Shown: piece after piece, positions 31,082 through 39,158 of the stretch
Layout: each line of letters begins with the position of its first letter
Numbering within the stretch: position 1 is the first letter of the stretch
From: JAICTV01 sp035634055
Lineage (GTDB): Bacteria; Planctomycetota; Phycisphaerae; Tepidisphaerales; Tepidisphaeraceae
Direction of reading: 5' to 3'
NCBI GenBank assembly: GCA_035634055.1
Contig: DASQDR010000007.1
Coordinates: forward strand, 1-39,158
DNA: 39,158 nt
Translations under genes and position numbers: made by a program
The notes under the pieces: model-generated
The model's database searches: none
What the model saw: the letters and a program-made list of their open reading frames with translations, nothing else
What the model was told of the DNA's origin: nothing

Positions 31082-32413
31082 TCAGGGCGCGAACTTGCCG
31101 CGGGTCTTGACCGACGACAGTTCCAGGATCCTCCCCGGCCGCTGCTCCCCGCCGTTGCGGGTCTCCCGGTAGAGCTCGCAGATGTAGATCTTCCCCTTGC
31201 CGCTCATGTGCAGGTCCGTCGGCCGCGCGATCGGGGCGAGGAACGGTTTGACCTCCGCGCGCAGCCTTCCGTCGCGGGCCGGGTCGATCAGCTTCACCTG
31301 CACCACGTCGAACCCGACGTCCTTGGTCAGCGGCAGCATGTTGCCGAAGCGCGCGACGAGGAAGGTGCCCTGCGCCTCGCCCGGCCACTCCGGCCCCGCC
31401 AGGTGGACGATGCCCGACGGCGAGGAGTGCGGCTCGAGCGTTCCCAGCGGCTTATCGGCCGACGCGCCGCCGGCGGGGCCGACGTTCTGGATTGGCAGCT
31501 CAAATTTCGTCGCGCCCGCCGGCACGTCCGGCTGGTCGCGGTAGGTCTTGGACGTCCAGTCGCTGAACGCGTAGGGGAATCCGTAGTGCTTTCCCTGCTC
31601 GATCAGGTTGATCTCCTCCGGCGGGTGCGCGTTCGGGCCGTTCTCGGTGGCGAAGAGTCGGCCTTTGTCGTCGAAGCAGAACCCGAACGGGTTGCGCAGC
31701 CCGCGGGCGAAAACCTCGATCTGCGGCTTCTCGCTTTTGGGGTCCAGCCGCCACATGCAGGCGGACGTTTCGACCTCGCCGCCGCGGTAGCGGGTCGGGT
31801 CGTCGCCGGCCTCGCCGTGATCGGTGCGCGAGCCGCTGCCGACGTAGATGAACCCGTCCGGCCCCTGCGCGATCGCGCACACGCCGTGCTGGAAGACGTC
31901 GACGGCGTAGGGAATCTGCGTCTCGAGCCACGGCTTCAGCTCCGCCGGGTCGCCGTCCCGCGTGCGCGCGGTGGATCGGTAGATGCGCACATGGTTCATC
32001 TGCGGTCGGGCGTCGGTGTCGAACTCGTTGCTGACGACGTAGAGCCGCCCGTCGCGGTCGAGCGTCAGGCCGATGCACTGCCCGCCCTTGGGCGAGACGA
32101 TGTAGCGCTTTCGGTCAACGATGAGGCGCGGCTGGCCGTCGGGGAGGTCGATGCGGAAGACGTCGCCGTCGTCGACCAGGACGTAGAGAAACCGGCCGGA
32201 GCCGTCGCTGGTGAGCCGGGTCGGCGGCTTTAGCATCGTCGCGAGCTGGCGGAGCGCGAAACCCGCTGGCGCGACCGGCAGCGGGGCGTAGCCCCCCTTT
32301 GCGGCAGCGGCCGGCGCGGTCGCCGGCCGCGACGCCTGCCCTCGTGCGTGCGGGGGAACAGGCAGCAGCAGGATCAGAAATATGAGGAACAACGCGACGC
32401 GGCGGTGCAACAT
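31082..32413 (-). CDS. Secreted sorbosone/glucose dehydrogenase-like beta-propeller
   Basis: 443 residues from ATG 32413. Signal peptide MLHRRVALFLIFLILLLPV through ARGQA. The body has repeated propeller strands: GSGRFLYVLVDDGDVFRI, LTLDRDGRLYVVSN, IAQGPDGFIYVGSGSRTDHG, ARGLRNPFGFCFDDKGRLFA, TENGPNAHPPEEINLIEQGK and SGKGKIYICELYRETRNGG, the pattern of the soluble glucose/sorbosone dehydrogenase family. These bind PQQ in some members; many planctomycete members have no known substrate. A GGAG lies 12 bases upstream. A longer frame continues to 32686 but is Arg-rich and unlike a signal peptide. It is convergent with the glycosyltransferase. Confidence 0.82.
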   Translation of the reverse strand: MLHRRVALFLIFLILLLPVPPHARGQASRPATAPAAAAKGGYAPLPVAPAGFALRQLATMLKPPTRLTSDGSGRFLYVLVDDGDVFRIDLPDGQPRLIVDRKRYIVSPKGGQCIGLTLDRDGRLYVVSNEFDTDARPQMNHVRIYRSTARTRDGDPAELKPWLETQIPYAVDVFQHGVCAIAQGPDGFIYVGSGSRTDHGEAGDDPTRYRGGEVETSACMWRLDPKSEKPQIEVFARGLRNPFGFCFDDKGRLFATENGPNAHPPEEINLIEQGKHYGFPYAFSDWTSKTYRDQPDVPAGATKFELPIQNVGPAGGASADKPLGTLEPHSSPSGIVHLAGPEWPGEAQGTFLVARFGNMLPLTKDVGFDVVQVKLIDPARDGRLRAEVKPFLAPIARPTDLHMSGKGKIYICELYRETRNGGEQRPGRILELSSVKTRGKFAP

Positions 32414-32837
32414 CTTCGCGGGTCTCCGTCTCAAGCGCCGCGCGAGTGTAGCGACGCCGGGCGCGCGGCACGAGGGGCAAAAGCGAGAATCGCAGACGCA
32501 CGCGCACGTGGTGTGCAGGCGCGGGCGAAACTTCACCGGCGACCGCGGCGCGCGGCATTGAAAGCATCCCTCGCCGGCCGACACGTCCCGCCGCGGCCGC
32601 CGCCGCCGCCGGAGGTGCGATTCCGCGGCTTTCACGCCCCTAGCGCTGAAAAAAAGTTGATTATCAGCTTCAGGGTTCGCTCGCATGGCCCGAAGTTAAG
32701 GGTACGGCAGTCGCGCCCTTCCCACCGGGCAGCGGCGGCCGCGTCGGGGCCGACCTGCCTGGGCCCCGCAAAGCCAGCGACGAGTTTAATCGTCTGATTC
32801 GCCTCGCCAGATGTCTTTAGCGAGAGGAGCAGGGAAG
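32414..32837. other. Divergent intergenic region, no gene seen
   Basis: 424 bases between two divergent starts. It contains a run of seven A (32649-32655) followed by TTGATT (32657-32662) and, 18 bases on, TCGCAT; this is a weak candidate promoter for the beta-helix gene. GCTGA (32645-32649) and TCAGC (32664-32668) flank the A-run. Near the minus-strand gene TACACT reads toward it. Nothing else is convincing. Confidence 0.35.
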
Positions 32838-34607
32838 ATGCGCGCACAGATCGCACGGATGTACCGTGCCTTGACGGCCCCGACGATCATCGCGGCCGCC
32901 GACGTCGACAGCCAGAAAATCAGTTGTTCGCGCCCCGACGCCACCGCCGCGGTCGTCGCCCGTCACGTTGCCCGTCACGTCGCCCGTTATCGGTCGGCGG
33001 TGGTCGAGCCGCTGGAATCGCGGCAGCTCCTGGCCGCGACGTACTACGTCTCGCCGCTGGGTTCCGACGCCGCCGCCGGCACGTCGATCACCACGCCGTG
33101 GAAGTCGATCGACCGCGTGAACAACGCGACGCTCAAGCCGGGGGACAAGGTGCTCTTCCAGGGCGGCAAGTCGTTCGGCGGATCGCTCTACCTGGGATCC
33201 AGGGAAGGCGGCACCGCCACGGCGCAGATCGCCTTCGGCAGCTACGGCACCGGCCGCGCGACCATCAACAGCGGCGACAAGCCGGGCATCGACGTGTCGC
33301 AGTCGGCCGGCATCGGCATCGCCAACCTGAACTTCGTCGGCAACGGCATGCGCAACAACGCGTCGCCGGGGATCTACTTCCACGTCGACTTCCTCGACCG
33401 CGACGTGTCGAACGTGACGATCGACAACGTCGAGGTCAGCGGCTACGGCCGCGAGGGCATCCGCTTCAAGGTCGTCGGCGCCGGCAGCAGCATCAGCAAC
33501 GTCACCATCAGCAACGTCAAGGCGCACGACAACCTCTGGGCCGGCGTGAAGATGACCGGCTCGGCGCACAACAGCAACAAGAACTGGATCATCGACCACG
33601 TGCAGGCGTACAACAACGTCGGCGACCGGTCGGCGAGCGGCGTGACCGGCAACGGGATCTACATCGCCGACGTGGACGGCGCGCGCATCAACCGCTGCGT
33701 CGCGTACAACAACGGCGCCGACGGCGCCGCGCCAGTCGGGATCTGGGCGGCGGGGAGCAACCGCGTCACCATCCAGTACTGCGAGAGCTACGACAACAAG
33801 ACCGGCACCAGCACCGACGGCGGCGGGTTCGACTTCGACTGGGACGTGACCAATTCGGTCATGCAGTACAACTACTCCCACGGCAACGCCGGCCCGGGCT
33901 ACATCCTCGCCGCCGGGCCGACGGTGAACGACAACAACACCATCCGCTTCAACGTCAGCGAGAACGACGGCCGCAAGAACGGCAAGGCGGGCATGCAGCT
34001 CTGGGGTAACGTCACCAACGCCGCGATCTACAACAACGCCGTCTTCACCTCCTGGGCGCAGCACAACAACACGGCCGCCTTCTACGCCCACGACAGCGCC
34101 AGCAACGGCAAGACGCCGAAGAACGTGCAGGTCCGCAATAACATCTTCTACACCACCGGCGGGGCCAAGCTGGTGAGCGTCAGCTCGGGCGTGGCGCGCG
34201 CCAATGGGATCGTCTTCGCCGGCAACTGCTACTACACGACCGGCGGGACGTACAAGTTCCAGTGGGGCACGACGACCACCAAGACCGCCGACGGCAAGAC
34301 CGTCACCAATGGCATCATCTACGGCGGGCTGTCGGCGTGGCGCACGGCCGCGGGCGCGGAGAAGCTCGACGGCCGGCTCACCGGCTACCAGGGCGACCCC
34401 AAGCTCGCCGCCGCCGGCGCCGGCGGGACCATCGGCAACGCCGACCTGCTGCGCAACCTGGCCGCCTACAAGCTCCAGGCCGGCTCGCCGCTGATCAATC
34501 GCGGCGTGGCGCAGCCGACCTTCCTCGCCTCGGTCCCGACCGACTTCTTCGGCGACGCGCTGCCGAAGGGCGGGAGCTACGACATCGGGATCGACGAGGT
34601 GGCTTAG
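32838..34607 (+). CDS. Surface right-handed beta-helix protein with LEPR-like signal
   Basis: 589 residues from ATG 32838, with AGGAG at 32825-32829. The N terminus is long; at 59-65 is LESRQLL followed by AA, a variant of the planctomycete LEPR-XLL export/sorting motif. DUF1565-like start YYVSPLGSDAAAGTSITTPW and LKPGDKVLFQGGKSFGG, then many beta-helix coils rich in N and V (NVTIDNVEVSGYGREGIRFK, NVTISNVKAHDNLWAGVKMT). The end, AGSPLINRGVAQP followed by DFFGDALPKGGSYDIGIDE, matches the choice-of-anchor Q-type C-terminal pattern. Probable extracellular polysaccharide-binding or lyase-fold protein; I cannot identify catalytic residues. A strong terminator follows. Confidence 0.82.
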   Translation: MRAQIARMYRALTAPTIIAAADVDSQKISCSRPDATAAVVARHVARHVARYRSAVVEPLESRQLLAATYYVSPLGSDAAAGTSITTPWKSIDRVNNATLKPGDKVLFQGGKSFGGSLYLGSREGGTATAQIAFGSYGTGRATINSGDKPGIDVSQSAGIGIANLNFVGNGMRNNASPGIYFHVDFLDRDVSNVTIDNVEVSGYGREGIRFKVVGAGSSISNVTISNVKAHDNLWAGVKMTGSAHNSNKNWIIDHVQAYNNVGDRSASGVTGNGIYIADVDGARINRCVAYNNGADGAAPVGIWAAGSNRVTIQYCESYDNKTGTSTDGGGFDFDWDVTNSVMQYNYSHGNAGPGYILAAGPTVNDNNTIRFNVSENDGRKNGKAGMQLWGNVTNAAIYNNAVFTSWAQHNNTAAFYAHDSASNGKTPKNVQVRNNIFYTTGGAKLVSVSSGVARANGIVFAGNCYYTTGGTYKFQWGTTTTKTADGKTVTNGIIYGGLSAWRTAAGAEKLDGRLTGYQGDPKLAAAGAGGTIGNADLLRNLAAYKLQAGSPLINRGVAQPTFLASVPTDFFGDALPKGGSYDIGIDEVA

Positions 34608-34638
34608 GCCGCTTCGCTTGAAGCGATCGATGCAGTCC

Positions 34639-34677
34639 ACCGGCGGCGCCTCGCCAGAGGCGCCGCCGGTTCCTTTT
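34639..34677 (+). terminator. Rho-independent terminator of the beta-helix gene
   Basis: A perfect 14-bp stem (34639-34652 with 34657-34670) closes over GCCA and is followed by TCCTTTT. It is the best intrinsic terminator in the window. The DUF1634 gene ends on the other strand at 34702, so the hairpin may serve both. Confidence 0.9.
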
Positions 34678-34701
34678 GTGCTCGACGAAGCTGCTAGCGA
34701 A

Positions 34702-35163
34702 TCAATGCGCCGGCCGGCCGAGGAAGAACGACAACAGCAGCAGGCCGAGCACCACCAGCGTGATGGCGACGAACCGGTAATCGCGCTGCAATGCAAACGC
34801 AACCGCCGACACCGCCACCCGCATCACGGGCGTTGCCAGCAGCACGACCAAGCCCAAGACGACGACGGCCTCGCCGCGCAGCGTCGCCGCGCCGGCCGCC
34901 ACCTCGCCAGGCGTGTGCGGGAACGTCGCGCTCCGGGCGAGGATGCGCCGGAGGTCATCCGGTGAGGAGAGCGTGCCGCGGCCCTGGGCGAAGGTGAGGA
35001 ACGTCCCGGTCACGATCACGATGAGGCTGGTGACGACGCCGGCGCGGAGCAGCGTGCTGATGATCAGCTCGACCTGCCGGACGCGCGGGTCCTCCGCCGG
35101 CGGGGCGGGGGCAATTTGCGGTGGAGGGCGCGCGGCCTCGCCACGGTCGTGCGGCTCGCTCAC
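34702..35163 (-). CDS. DUF1634 membrane protein, TSUP partner
   Basis: 153 residues from GTG 35163, overlapping the upstream TGA (GTGA). GGAAAGG lies about 9 bases upstream. Three hydrophobic helices: VELIISTLLRAGVVTSLIVI, GEAVVVLGLVVLLATPVMRV and YRFVAITLVVLGLLLLSFFL. The G-x-x-L-L-x-x-T-P-x-x-R-V pattern and its position next to a TauE/SafE permease are typical of DUF1634. It is probably a partner or modulator of that transporter. The open frame extends much further upstream, but only as a shadow of the permease gene. Confidence 0.85.
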   Translation of the reverse strand: MSEPHDRGEAARPPPQIAPAPPAEDPRVRQVELIISTLLRAGVVTSLIVIVTGTFLTFAQGRGTLSSPDDLRRILARSATFPHTPGEVAAGAATLRGEAVVVLGLVVLLATPVMRVAVSAVAFALQRDYRFVAITLVVLGLLLLSFFLGRPAH

Positions 35164-36002
35164 CAGCGCACCCCTTTCCAAAGCATCTGCGCCGACGCCC
35201 ACAGCAGCACGACGACGAACGCGACGCGGATGCGCCGGCTGTGCAGGCGGCCGAGCAGCTTGCTTCCGGCGGTGGCGCCGATCAGCACGCCGCACGCCAC
35301 CGGCGCGGCGATGAACGGGTTGATGTCCCCGCGCGCGAAGTAGATCCCCGCCCCGGCCGCCCCGGTCACGCCGATCATGAAATTGCTCGTGGCCGTCGAG
35401 ACCTTGATCGGCAGCCGCATGAGCAGGTCCATCGACGGGACCTTGAGGATCCCCGAGCCGATCCCCAGCAGCCCGCTGGCGACGCCGGCGACGAACATGA
35501 TCGCCAGCGCGAGCTTGGCGCGGGTGACGCGGTAGGGGATCTCTCTTTGCACCGCGCGGTCGAAGTACGAGCCATGCAGTTGGAGCTTGTCCGCCCACGC
35601 GTCCGGCGGCGCGCTGGCGGGGTCGGCGTGCTCCTGCCGCTTGCGCAGCATCGCCAGCGCCGAATACCCGAGCATCAGCCCGAACAGCACGAACAGCCAC
35701 CGCCCGGAGATGTGCGCCGCCAGCGTCGCGCCGCACAGGGCGCCGGCGGTGGTGCCCACCTCGAGGAGCATGGCGACGCGCAGGTTGGTCATCCGCTCGC
35801 GCACGTACGCCGCCGCGGCGCCGCTGGAGGTCGCGATGATCGACACCAGCGACGCCCCGATCGCCAGGCGGATGTCGATGCCGAACACCAGCGACAACAC
35901 CGGCACTACGATGATCCCGCCTCCTACGCCGAGCAATGAGCCGATTGCACCAGCGACCAGCGAGGCGGCGAAGGTGACCAGGATGAATCCCAACGGCGTC
36001 AC
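35160..36002 (-). CDS. TSUP-family permease (TauE/SafE, sulfite exporter type)
   Basis: 280 residues from GTG 36002 (VTPLGFILVTFAASLVAGAI), with an upstream GTG at 36080 possible. About eight membrane helices in two halves, each starting with the family motif: GSLLGVGGGIIVVPVL in the first and GLLGIGSGILKVPSMD in the second. A hydrophilic loop of about 50 residues joins the halves. TSUP proteins export or import sulfite, sulfoacetate or related organosulfur anions; the substrate here is unknown. The GTG has no ribosome binding site; TACCTT lies 9 bases upstream. Co-transcribed with the DUF1634 gene. Confidence 0.88.
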   Translation of the reverse strand: MTPLGFILVTFAASLVAGAIGSLLGVGGGIIVVPVLSLVFGIDIRLAIGASLVSIIATSSGAAAAYVRERMTNLRVAMLLEVGTTAGALCGATLAAHISGRWLFVLFGLMLGYSALAMLRKRQEHADPASAPPDAWADKLQLHGSYFDRAVQREIPYRVTRAKLALAIMFVAGVASGLLGIGSGILKVPSMDLLMRLPIKVSTATSNFMIGVTGAAGAGIYFARGDINPFIAAPVACGVLIGATAGSKLLGRLHSRRIRVAFVVVLLWASAQMLWKGVRW

Positions 36003-36237
36003 GGCCGGCGGAAGGTAAGCGGGGCCGCGCACGGCGGCAAAAGAGACGCGGCCGCAAACGGCGCGGCGGCGGACCGGCACCGCGACGCTCAGAGCCTGTT
36101 CGAGAAGCCGTCCCTTGCGCGGCGCGGGCTTGCGACGCCGTGCTATGAGTCGAAGGCAGTGGCCGCAAACCCGGGCGACGTCAGAGGGTGCGGCTCCGCA
36201 AAGATGCTCTCCGTGCAGCGTGCTCCGACCGCTCCCG

Positions 36238-37236
36238 TCACGGCGCCGGGTATCGGGGGTTGCGCCCCTCCAGCACCTCGATCACGTCGCGCACCACCCA
36301 GCTCATGTTCTCCGTCGCGGTCGCGGTGCGCGACGCCATGTGCGGCGTGAGAATGACGTTGTCGAACCCCAGCAGCGGGAAGTCCGCCGGCGGGGGCTCG
36401 GGGTCATAAACGTCGATTACCGCCCCGGCCAGCCGCTTCGCGCGGATCGCGTCCGCCAGCGCGTGGGCGTCAAGCACCTCGCCGCGGCTGGCGTTGACCA
36501 GCAGGGCGTCCGGCTTCATCAGCGCGAGTTGGTCGCGGCCGACCAGGTGGTGGTTGCCGGGGCGCATGTCGGTGTGCAGCGTGAGGATGTCGCTCTGGTG
36601 GAAGAGCGTCGGCTTGTCCACCGCCGCCGCCGCGAACGGCAGCGAGACGGGCGGGATGTCGAGCAGGTCATGGTAGATCACGCGCATGCCGAACCCCGCC
36701 GCGGCGATCCGTCCGACGCGCTTGCCGACCCGGCCCATGCCGAGGATGCCGAGCGTCAGTTCGTCGAGCTGCCGCCCCCGTAGGGCGGATCGCGTGCGCT
36801 TGAATTCCTCCGGGGCGTACGCGTGCTCCTTGAACCGTGCCCAGGGGCGCAGGAGCTGGAGGATCGCGCCAAAGACATAGTCGCCGACGGCCAGCGTGTT
36901 GGCGTCGGGCGTGTAGACCACCTCGACCCCGCGCCGCCGGCAGGCGGCGACGTCGATGTTCTCCAGCCCCACGCCGCCGCGGGCGACCACCTTCAGCTTC
37001 GGTGCGCCGGCGAGGAAGGAATCGGTCACCTTCGTGTACGTTCGGACGATCAGGCCCTCCGCCTCGCGCAGTTGCCCGGCGAACGCGGGGTCGTCGTAGC
37101 GCGTTTCGATGACCCGCGCGCGCTCGCGGAGCCAGTCGAGCGGCTTGGCGTCGTTGCCCTCGGTGACGAGCACGATCGGGAGGTCCTTCGCGCCGGCGTC
37201 GCGGCTGGGTCCGGGGGCAGGAGCGGCTTGGGTCAT
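36238..37236 (-). CDS. D-2-hydroxyacid dehydrogenase (SerA-like)
   Basis: 332 residues from ATG 37236. The Rossmann nucleotide motif is LGILGMGRVGKRVG. Substrate and catalytic positions of the family are present: VVARGGVGLENID, NASRGEVLDAHAL (catalytic Arg), VIDVYDPEPPP (Glu region), and LTPHMASRT (catalytic His). NAD-dependent enzymes of this group oxidise or reduce 2-hydroxyacids such as 3-phosphoglycerate, glycerate or lactate. It has no ACT or ASB regulatory domain, so it is not the long SerA form. A TATCGT box 10 bases before the ATG and no ribosome binding site suggest its own short-leader promoter, although the PEGA-like gene is 68 bases upstream on the same strand. Confidence 0.9.
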   Translation of the reverse strand: MTQAAPAPGPSRDAGAKDLPIVLVTEGNDAKPLDWLRERARVIETRYDDPAFAGQLREAEGLIVRTYTKVTDSFLAGAPKLKVVARGGVGLENIDVAACRRRGVEVVYTPDANTLAVGDYVFGAILQLLRPWARFKEHAYAPEEFKRTRSALRGRQLDELTLGILGMGRVGKRVGRIAAAGFGMRVIYHDLLDIPPVSLPFAAAAVDKPTLFHQSDILTLHTDMRPGNHHLVGRDQLALMKPDALLVNASRGEVLDAHALADAIRAKRLAGAVIDVYDPEPPPADFPLLGFDNVILTPHMASRTATATENMSWVVRDVIEVLEGRNPRYPAP

Positions 37237-37304
37237 GGGGCCGCACACGATACCAGCGCGGCCGTCAGTTGGCAGGCGGACGGCGAGGAGGATGCTGGGG
37301 CGGC

Positions 37305-37916
37305 TCACGGGCCGGGCACGCTTGAGCTCACGTCCGGCGCGGGCAGGGTGGCGGCCGGAGTGGGGTGGATTCGCGTGAGGTCGAGCTTTCTCCCGGGCGA
37401 AGCGTGGGTCAGCTCGACGTCCCCCTGAAACTGCGGCTCGCCGTCCAGCGTCACCGTTACCGTGTAGGTACCCGCGTCCAGGTAGAAGGGGAGCGCGAAC
37501 CGGCCGTTCTCGCCTACGGTCGACGTGAGGGCGCGCGGCAGCGGAAAGCCGTCCACCTTGATCTGCGCGCCTTTCAGCGGTGGAGCGGTCTCGACCACCA
37601 GCACGCATCTCGGCTCGCGCATGGTGGCCGAGCGGAAGTAGAGCACCGCCTCGGTGCCGAGGAACAGCAGCGTTGCCGCCGCGATCATGAAGAGGACGAA
37701 CTTGCGTCGATCCGACGGTTCGGCCGCGGCGGCCGCGGCGGCGGCGGCGCTCGCCGGCGGGTCCGTGGATGGCTCGCGGGATGCCAGCGCGGGTTGCGGC
37801 GACGTGGACCAGGTTGGCGACGGTGCGGGCGTCAGCGGCGACGGGGTGGGCGTCGGCGGTGACGGCGCGGGAGCCGGGGGCGAGGGCGGGTCTGCGGCTG
37901 GCGACGGATCCGGCAT
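37305..37916 (-). CDS. Single-pass membrane protein with PEGA-like domain
   Basis: 203 residues from ATG 37916; GGAAGG lies 9 bases upstream. The N-terminal 75 residues are a Pro/Ser/Thr-rich repeat (PSPPAPAPSPPTPTPSPLTP), then an Ala run. One transmembrane helix follows (KFVLFMIAAATLLFLGTEAV, about 115-134). The external part, VDGFPLPRALTSTVGENGRF with LPFYLDAGTYTVTVTLDGEP, looks like a PEGA or carboxypeptidase-regulatory-like beta sandwich. The function is unknown; such domains often bind surface layers. The Pro-rich part would be cytoplasmic. Confidence 0.72.
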   Translation of the reverse strand: MPDPSPAADPPSPPAPAPSPPTPTPSPLTPAPSPTWSTSPQPALASREPSTDPPASAAAAAAAAAEPSDRRKFVLFMIAAATLLFLGTEAVLYFRSATMREPRCVLVVETAPPLKGAQIKVDGFPLPRALTSTVGENGRFALPFYLDAGTYTVTVTLDGEPQFQGDVELTHASPGRKLDLTRIHPTPAATLPAPDVSSSVPGP

Positions 37917-38108
37917 AACGATCGACCTTCCCCGCAAGCGGTCGCTCCGCCGCCTTGGCGACGCCGAGTAGGACCGCGGGCCACGCCGCCCGCGCGGGCC
38001 CGCGCCGCTCGCGCTCGCCCCCGTTGGTACCGCACCCGCCCGCCCCACACAAGCTCTGGCGCAAGCCTCCGGCTGACTTGGCGCGGCCGCTTCCCGCGGA
38101 TTCGCCCC

Positions 38109-38137
38109 TTGTTGAAACTCACGGCAACTACTATTTT
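38109..38137 (+). promoter_or_regulatory. Candidate promoter of the first lipoprotein gene
   Basis: TTGTTG (38109-38114), 17 bases, TATTTT (38132-38137). It gives a leader of about 40 bases with AAGGAG at 38170-38175. The local AT content is high for this genome. Confidence 0.45.
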
Positions 38138-38184
38138 CGCACGTGGAGTCGCCTCACTAATCTCTTTGGAAGGAGCTTCTTACC

Positions 38185-38562
38185 ATGCGACAGACCCGGA
38201 TGATCTTCTCAATGGCGCTGGTCGGCGCGGCGCTGGCAATGGGTTGCGAGCAGCAGGACACGACGACGCCGTCAACCCCGACCACCCCGACCACGCCCGC
38301 CCCGGCCCCGACGGCGGGCAGCGGCGCGGGCACGGGTGATACCGCCGGCAGCACCGCTGGCAGCACCGCCGGCACGAGCGCCGCCGGCAGCGCGGCCGCG
38401 GCCACGCAGTCCGGCGCCGATGCCCTCCGCTCCGGCGCGGCCGCCGCCGCACAGGGCGCCAGCGCCGCCACCCAGGGTGCCGCCAGCGGGCTCAGCGCCG
38501 CCACCCAGAGCGCCGGCGCGGCCGCCAGCGGCGCCACGACCCGCCCGGCAGCGGGGCACTAA
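38185..38562 (+). CDS. Small low-complexity lipoprotein 1
   Basis: 125 residues. AAGGAG at 38170-38175 is 9 bases before ATG 38185. The signal peptide ends with the lipobox LAMGC (Cys21). The mature part is almost entirely Thr, Pro, Ala, Gly, Ser and Gln (TPSTPTTPTTPAPAP; AGSTAGSTAGTSAAGSAAAA) with no predicted fold. It may be a flexible surface spacer. A related lipoprotein follows 284 bases later. Confidence 0.75.
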   Translation: MRQTRMIFSMALVGAALAMGCEQQDTTTPSTPTTPTTPAPAPTAGSGAGTGDTAGSTAGSTAGTSAAGSAAAATQSGADALRSGAAAAAQGASAATQGAASGLSAATQSAGAAASGATTRPAAGH

Positions 38563-38805
38563 GGCTCGCCCGCGAGCGCGCACGCAGCGATGCGCTGACT
38601 CATCTCGTTACGCCGTGGCCGGCGGGATCGCGCAGAAGTGCGCTCCCGCCGGCCGCGTGCGTTTCCATACGCCTCCCGAGCCGCGCGCAGAACGCCACCT
38701 CGCCCGGGCGCGCCAGGATCGATTCATCTGCATGCGATACCTGTCAGTTCTCCGCTTGAATCGCTCTGCCGAGCTGCCGCGTGACTAGAGTGTTGGATTG
38801 GCCTG

Positions 38806-38825
38806 CCCGCGCACGTTCGCGCGGG
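38806..38825 (+). other. Hairpin just upstream of the second lipoprotein start
   Basis: CCCGCGC (38806-38812) and GCGCGGG (38819-38825) pair perfectly over ACGTTC, 6 bases before the AAGGAG at 38832-38837. It could set 5'-end stability or translation of this mRNA. Confidence 0.45.
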
Positions 38826-38846
38826 GGCCGGAAGGAGATCATCGTG

Positions 38847-39158
38847 ATGATGTGCAACAAGACCAAGGCATGGATCGCGCCCGCGGCGGCGCTGGGGTTG
38901 ATGGCGGCGACGCTGGCGGGGTGCGAAAAGTCGGAGTCGACCGCCGGCAGCGGCGCGGGCGGGACCGACACCGGCACGGCGTCGTCTCCGGCTGCGAACA
39001 CCTCCACCGCCGGCCAGAGCGCCACCGGCGCGCCCGGCACAGGCGCCGCCCCCAGCGGCACCTCTCCGTCCGCCGCCGCTGGCAGCAGCGGGGCGAGCGC
39101 GGGCGGCGCGGGTAACGCGTCGTCGACCGGTGCGCAGGACGCCGCGGCGGCGGCGAGC
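38847..39158 (+). CDS. Small low-complexity lipoprotein 2, 3' truncated
   Basis: At least 104 codons, open to the window edge. AAGGAG at 38832-38837 serves ATG 38847 (ATG 38850 and GTG 38844 are in frame). Signal peptide MMCNKTKAWIAPAAALGLMA with lipobox LAGC, then EKSESTAGSGAGGTDTGTAS and continued Ala/Gly/Ser/Thr sequence. The layout matches lipoprotein 1 (GCE after the lipobox, then a T/S/G/A tail), so the two are probably tandem paralogues. Confidence 0.75.
   Translation, partial: MMCNKTKAWIAPAAALGLMAATLAGCEKSESTAGSGAGGTDTGTASSPAANTSTAGQSATGAPGTGAAPSGTSPSAAAGSSGASAGGAGNASSTGAQDAAAAAS

Noticed and set aside
32414..32686. N-terminal extension of the sorbosone-dehydrogenase-like protein
   Set aside because: The 91 extra residues are Arg/Cys-rich with no fold, and a good signal peptide begins at ATG 32413.
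34702..36168. A single long minus-strand gene of 488 codons
   Set aside because: Only its last 153 codons make sense (DUF1634). The rest overlaps the TSUP permease, which is coded in another frame, and the two are joined by a GTGA overlap, so no frameshift or fusion is needed.

Overview
This 39 kb window is GC-rich chromosomal DNA, most likely from a planctomycete of the Phycisphaerae/Tepidisphaera type. The evidence is a variant LEPR-XLL surface-protein motif in the beta-helix protein at 32838-34607, TQP-repeat tails in the secretin, sorbosone-dehydrogenase-like and choice-of-anchor beta-helix proteins, and a type IV pilus/type II secretion operon of the kind seen in that phylum. I see no rRNA, tRNA, CRISPR array, insertion sequence or prophage gene. 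The taxonomic call is inference.

Layout. 1-8578 is a housekeeping stretch: a 5'-truncated alpha/beta-hydrolase-like gene, purC (minus strand), a GH10-fold protein that has lost both catalytic glutamates, a ComEA-like helix-hairpin-helix protein, uvrB, a vapBC toxin-antitoxin pair and nadC. 8579-9293 is a 715-base gap: a 21-bp tandem repeat across the nadC stop, a candidate promoter, then about 540 bases rich in hairpins ahead of the first pilin.

9294-29018 is one co-directional block of 19 genes for a pilus or secretion machine: five prepilin-like genes (GspG-like x2, GspI-, GspJ- and GspH-like) and a PilX/GspK-like protein, a small exported coiled-coil protein, the inner-membrane platform PilM-PilN-PilO-PilP, the secretin PilQ, a TPR lipoprotein that may be its pilotin, a four-gene signalling cassette (histidine kinase, CheY-like receiver, GAF/HD-GYP phosphodiesterase, STAS protein), the assembly ATPase PilB/GspE and the platform protein PilC/GspF. 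No retraction ATPase (PilT) and no prepilin peptidase lie in the window. The cassette sits between the envelope half and the motor half, so a two-component/c-di-GMP input to assembly is a reasonable inference.

29019-39158 is an accessory stretch: a GT39-type membrane glycosyltransferase, a sorbosone-dehydrogenase-like beta-propeller, a surface beta-helix protein with a strong terminator, a TSUP (TauE/SafE) transporter overlapping its DUF1634 partner, a D-2-hydroxyacid dehydrogenase behind a PEGA-like membrane protein, and two tandem low-complexity lipoproteins, the last cut by the window edge.

Non-coding features: several genes (purC, uvrB, vapB) have a TANNNT hexamer exactly 7 bases before ATG and no ribosome binding site, which suggests leaderless mRNAs. 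Several intergenic gaps hold repeats built from short words (4795-4872, 25905-25993, 27721-27796, 29029-29210), two of them directly in front of pilB and pilC.
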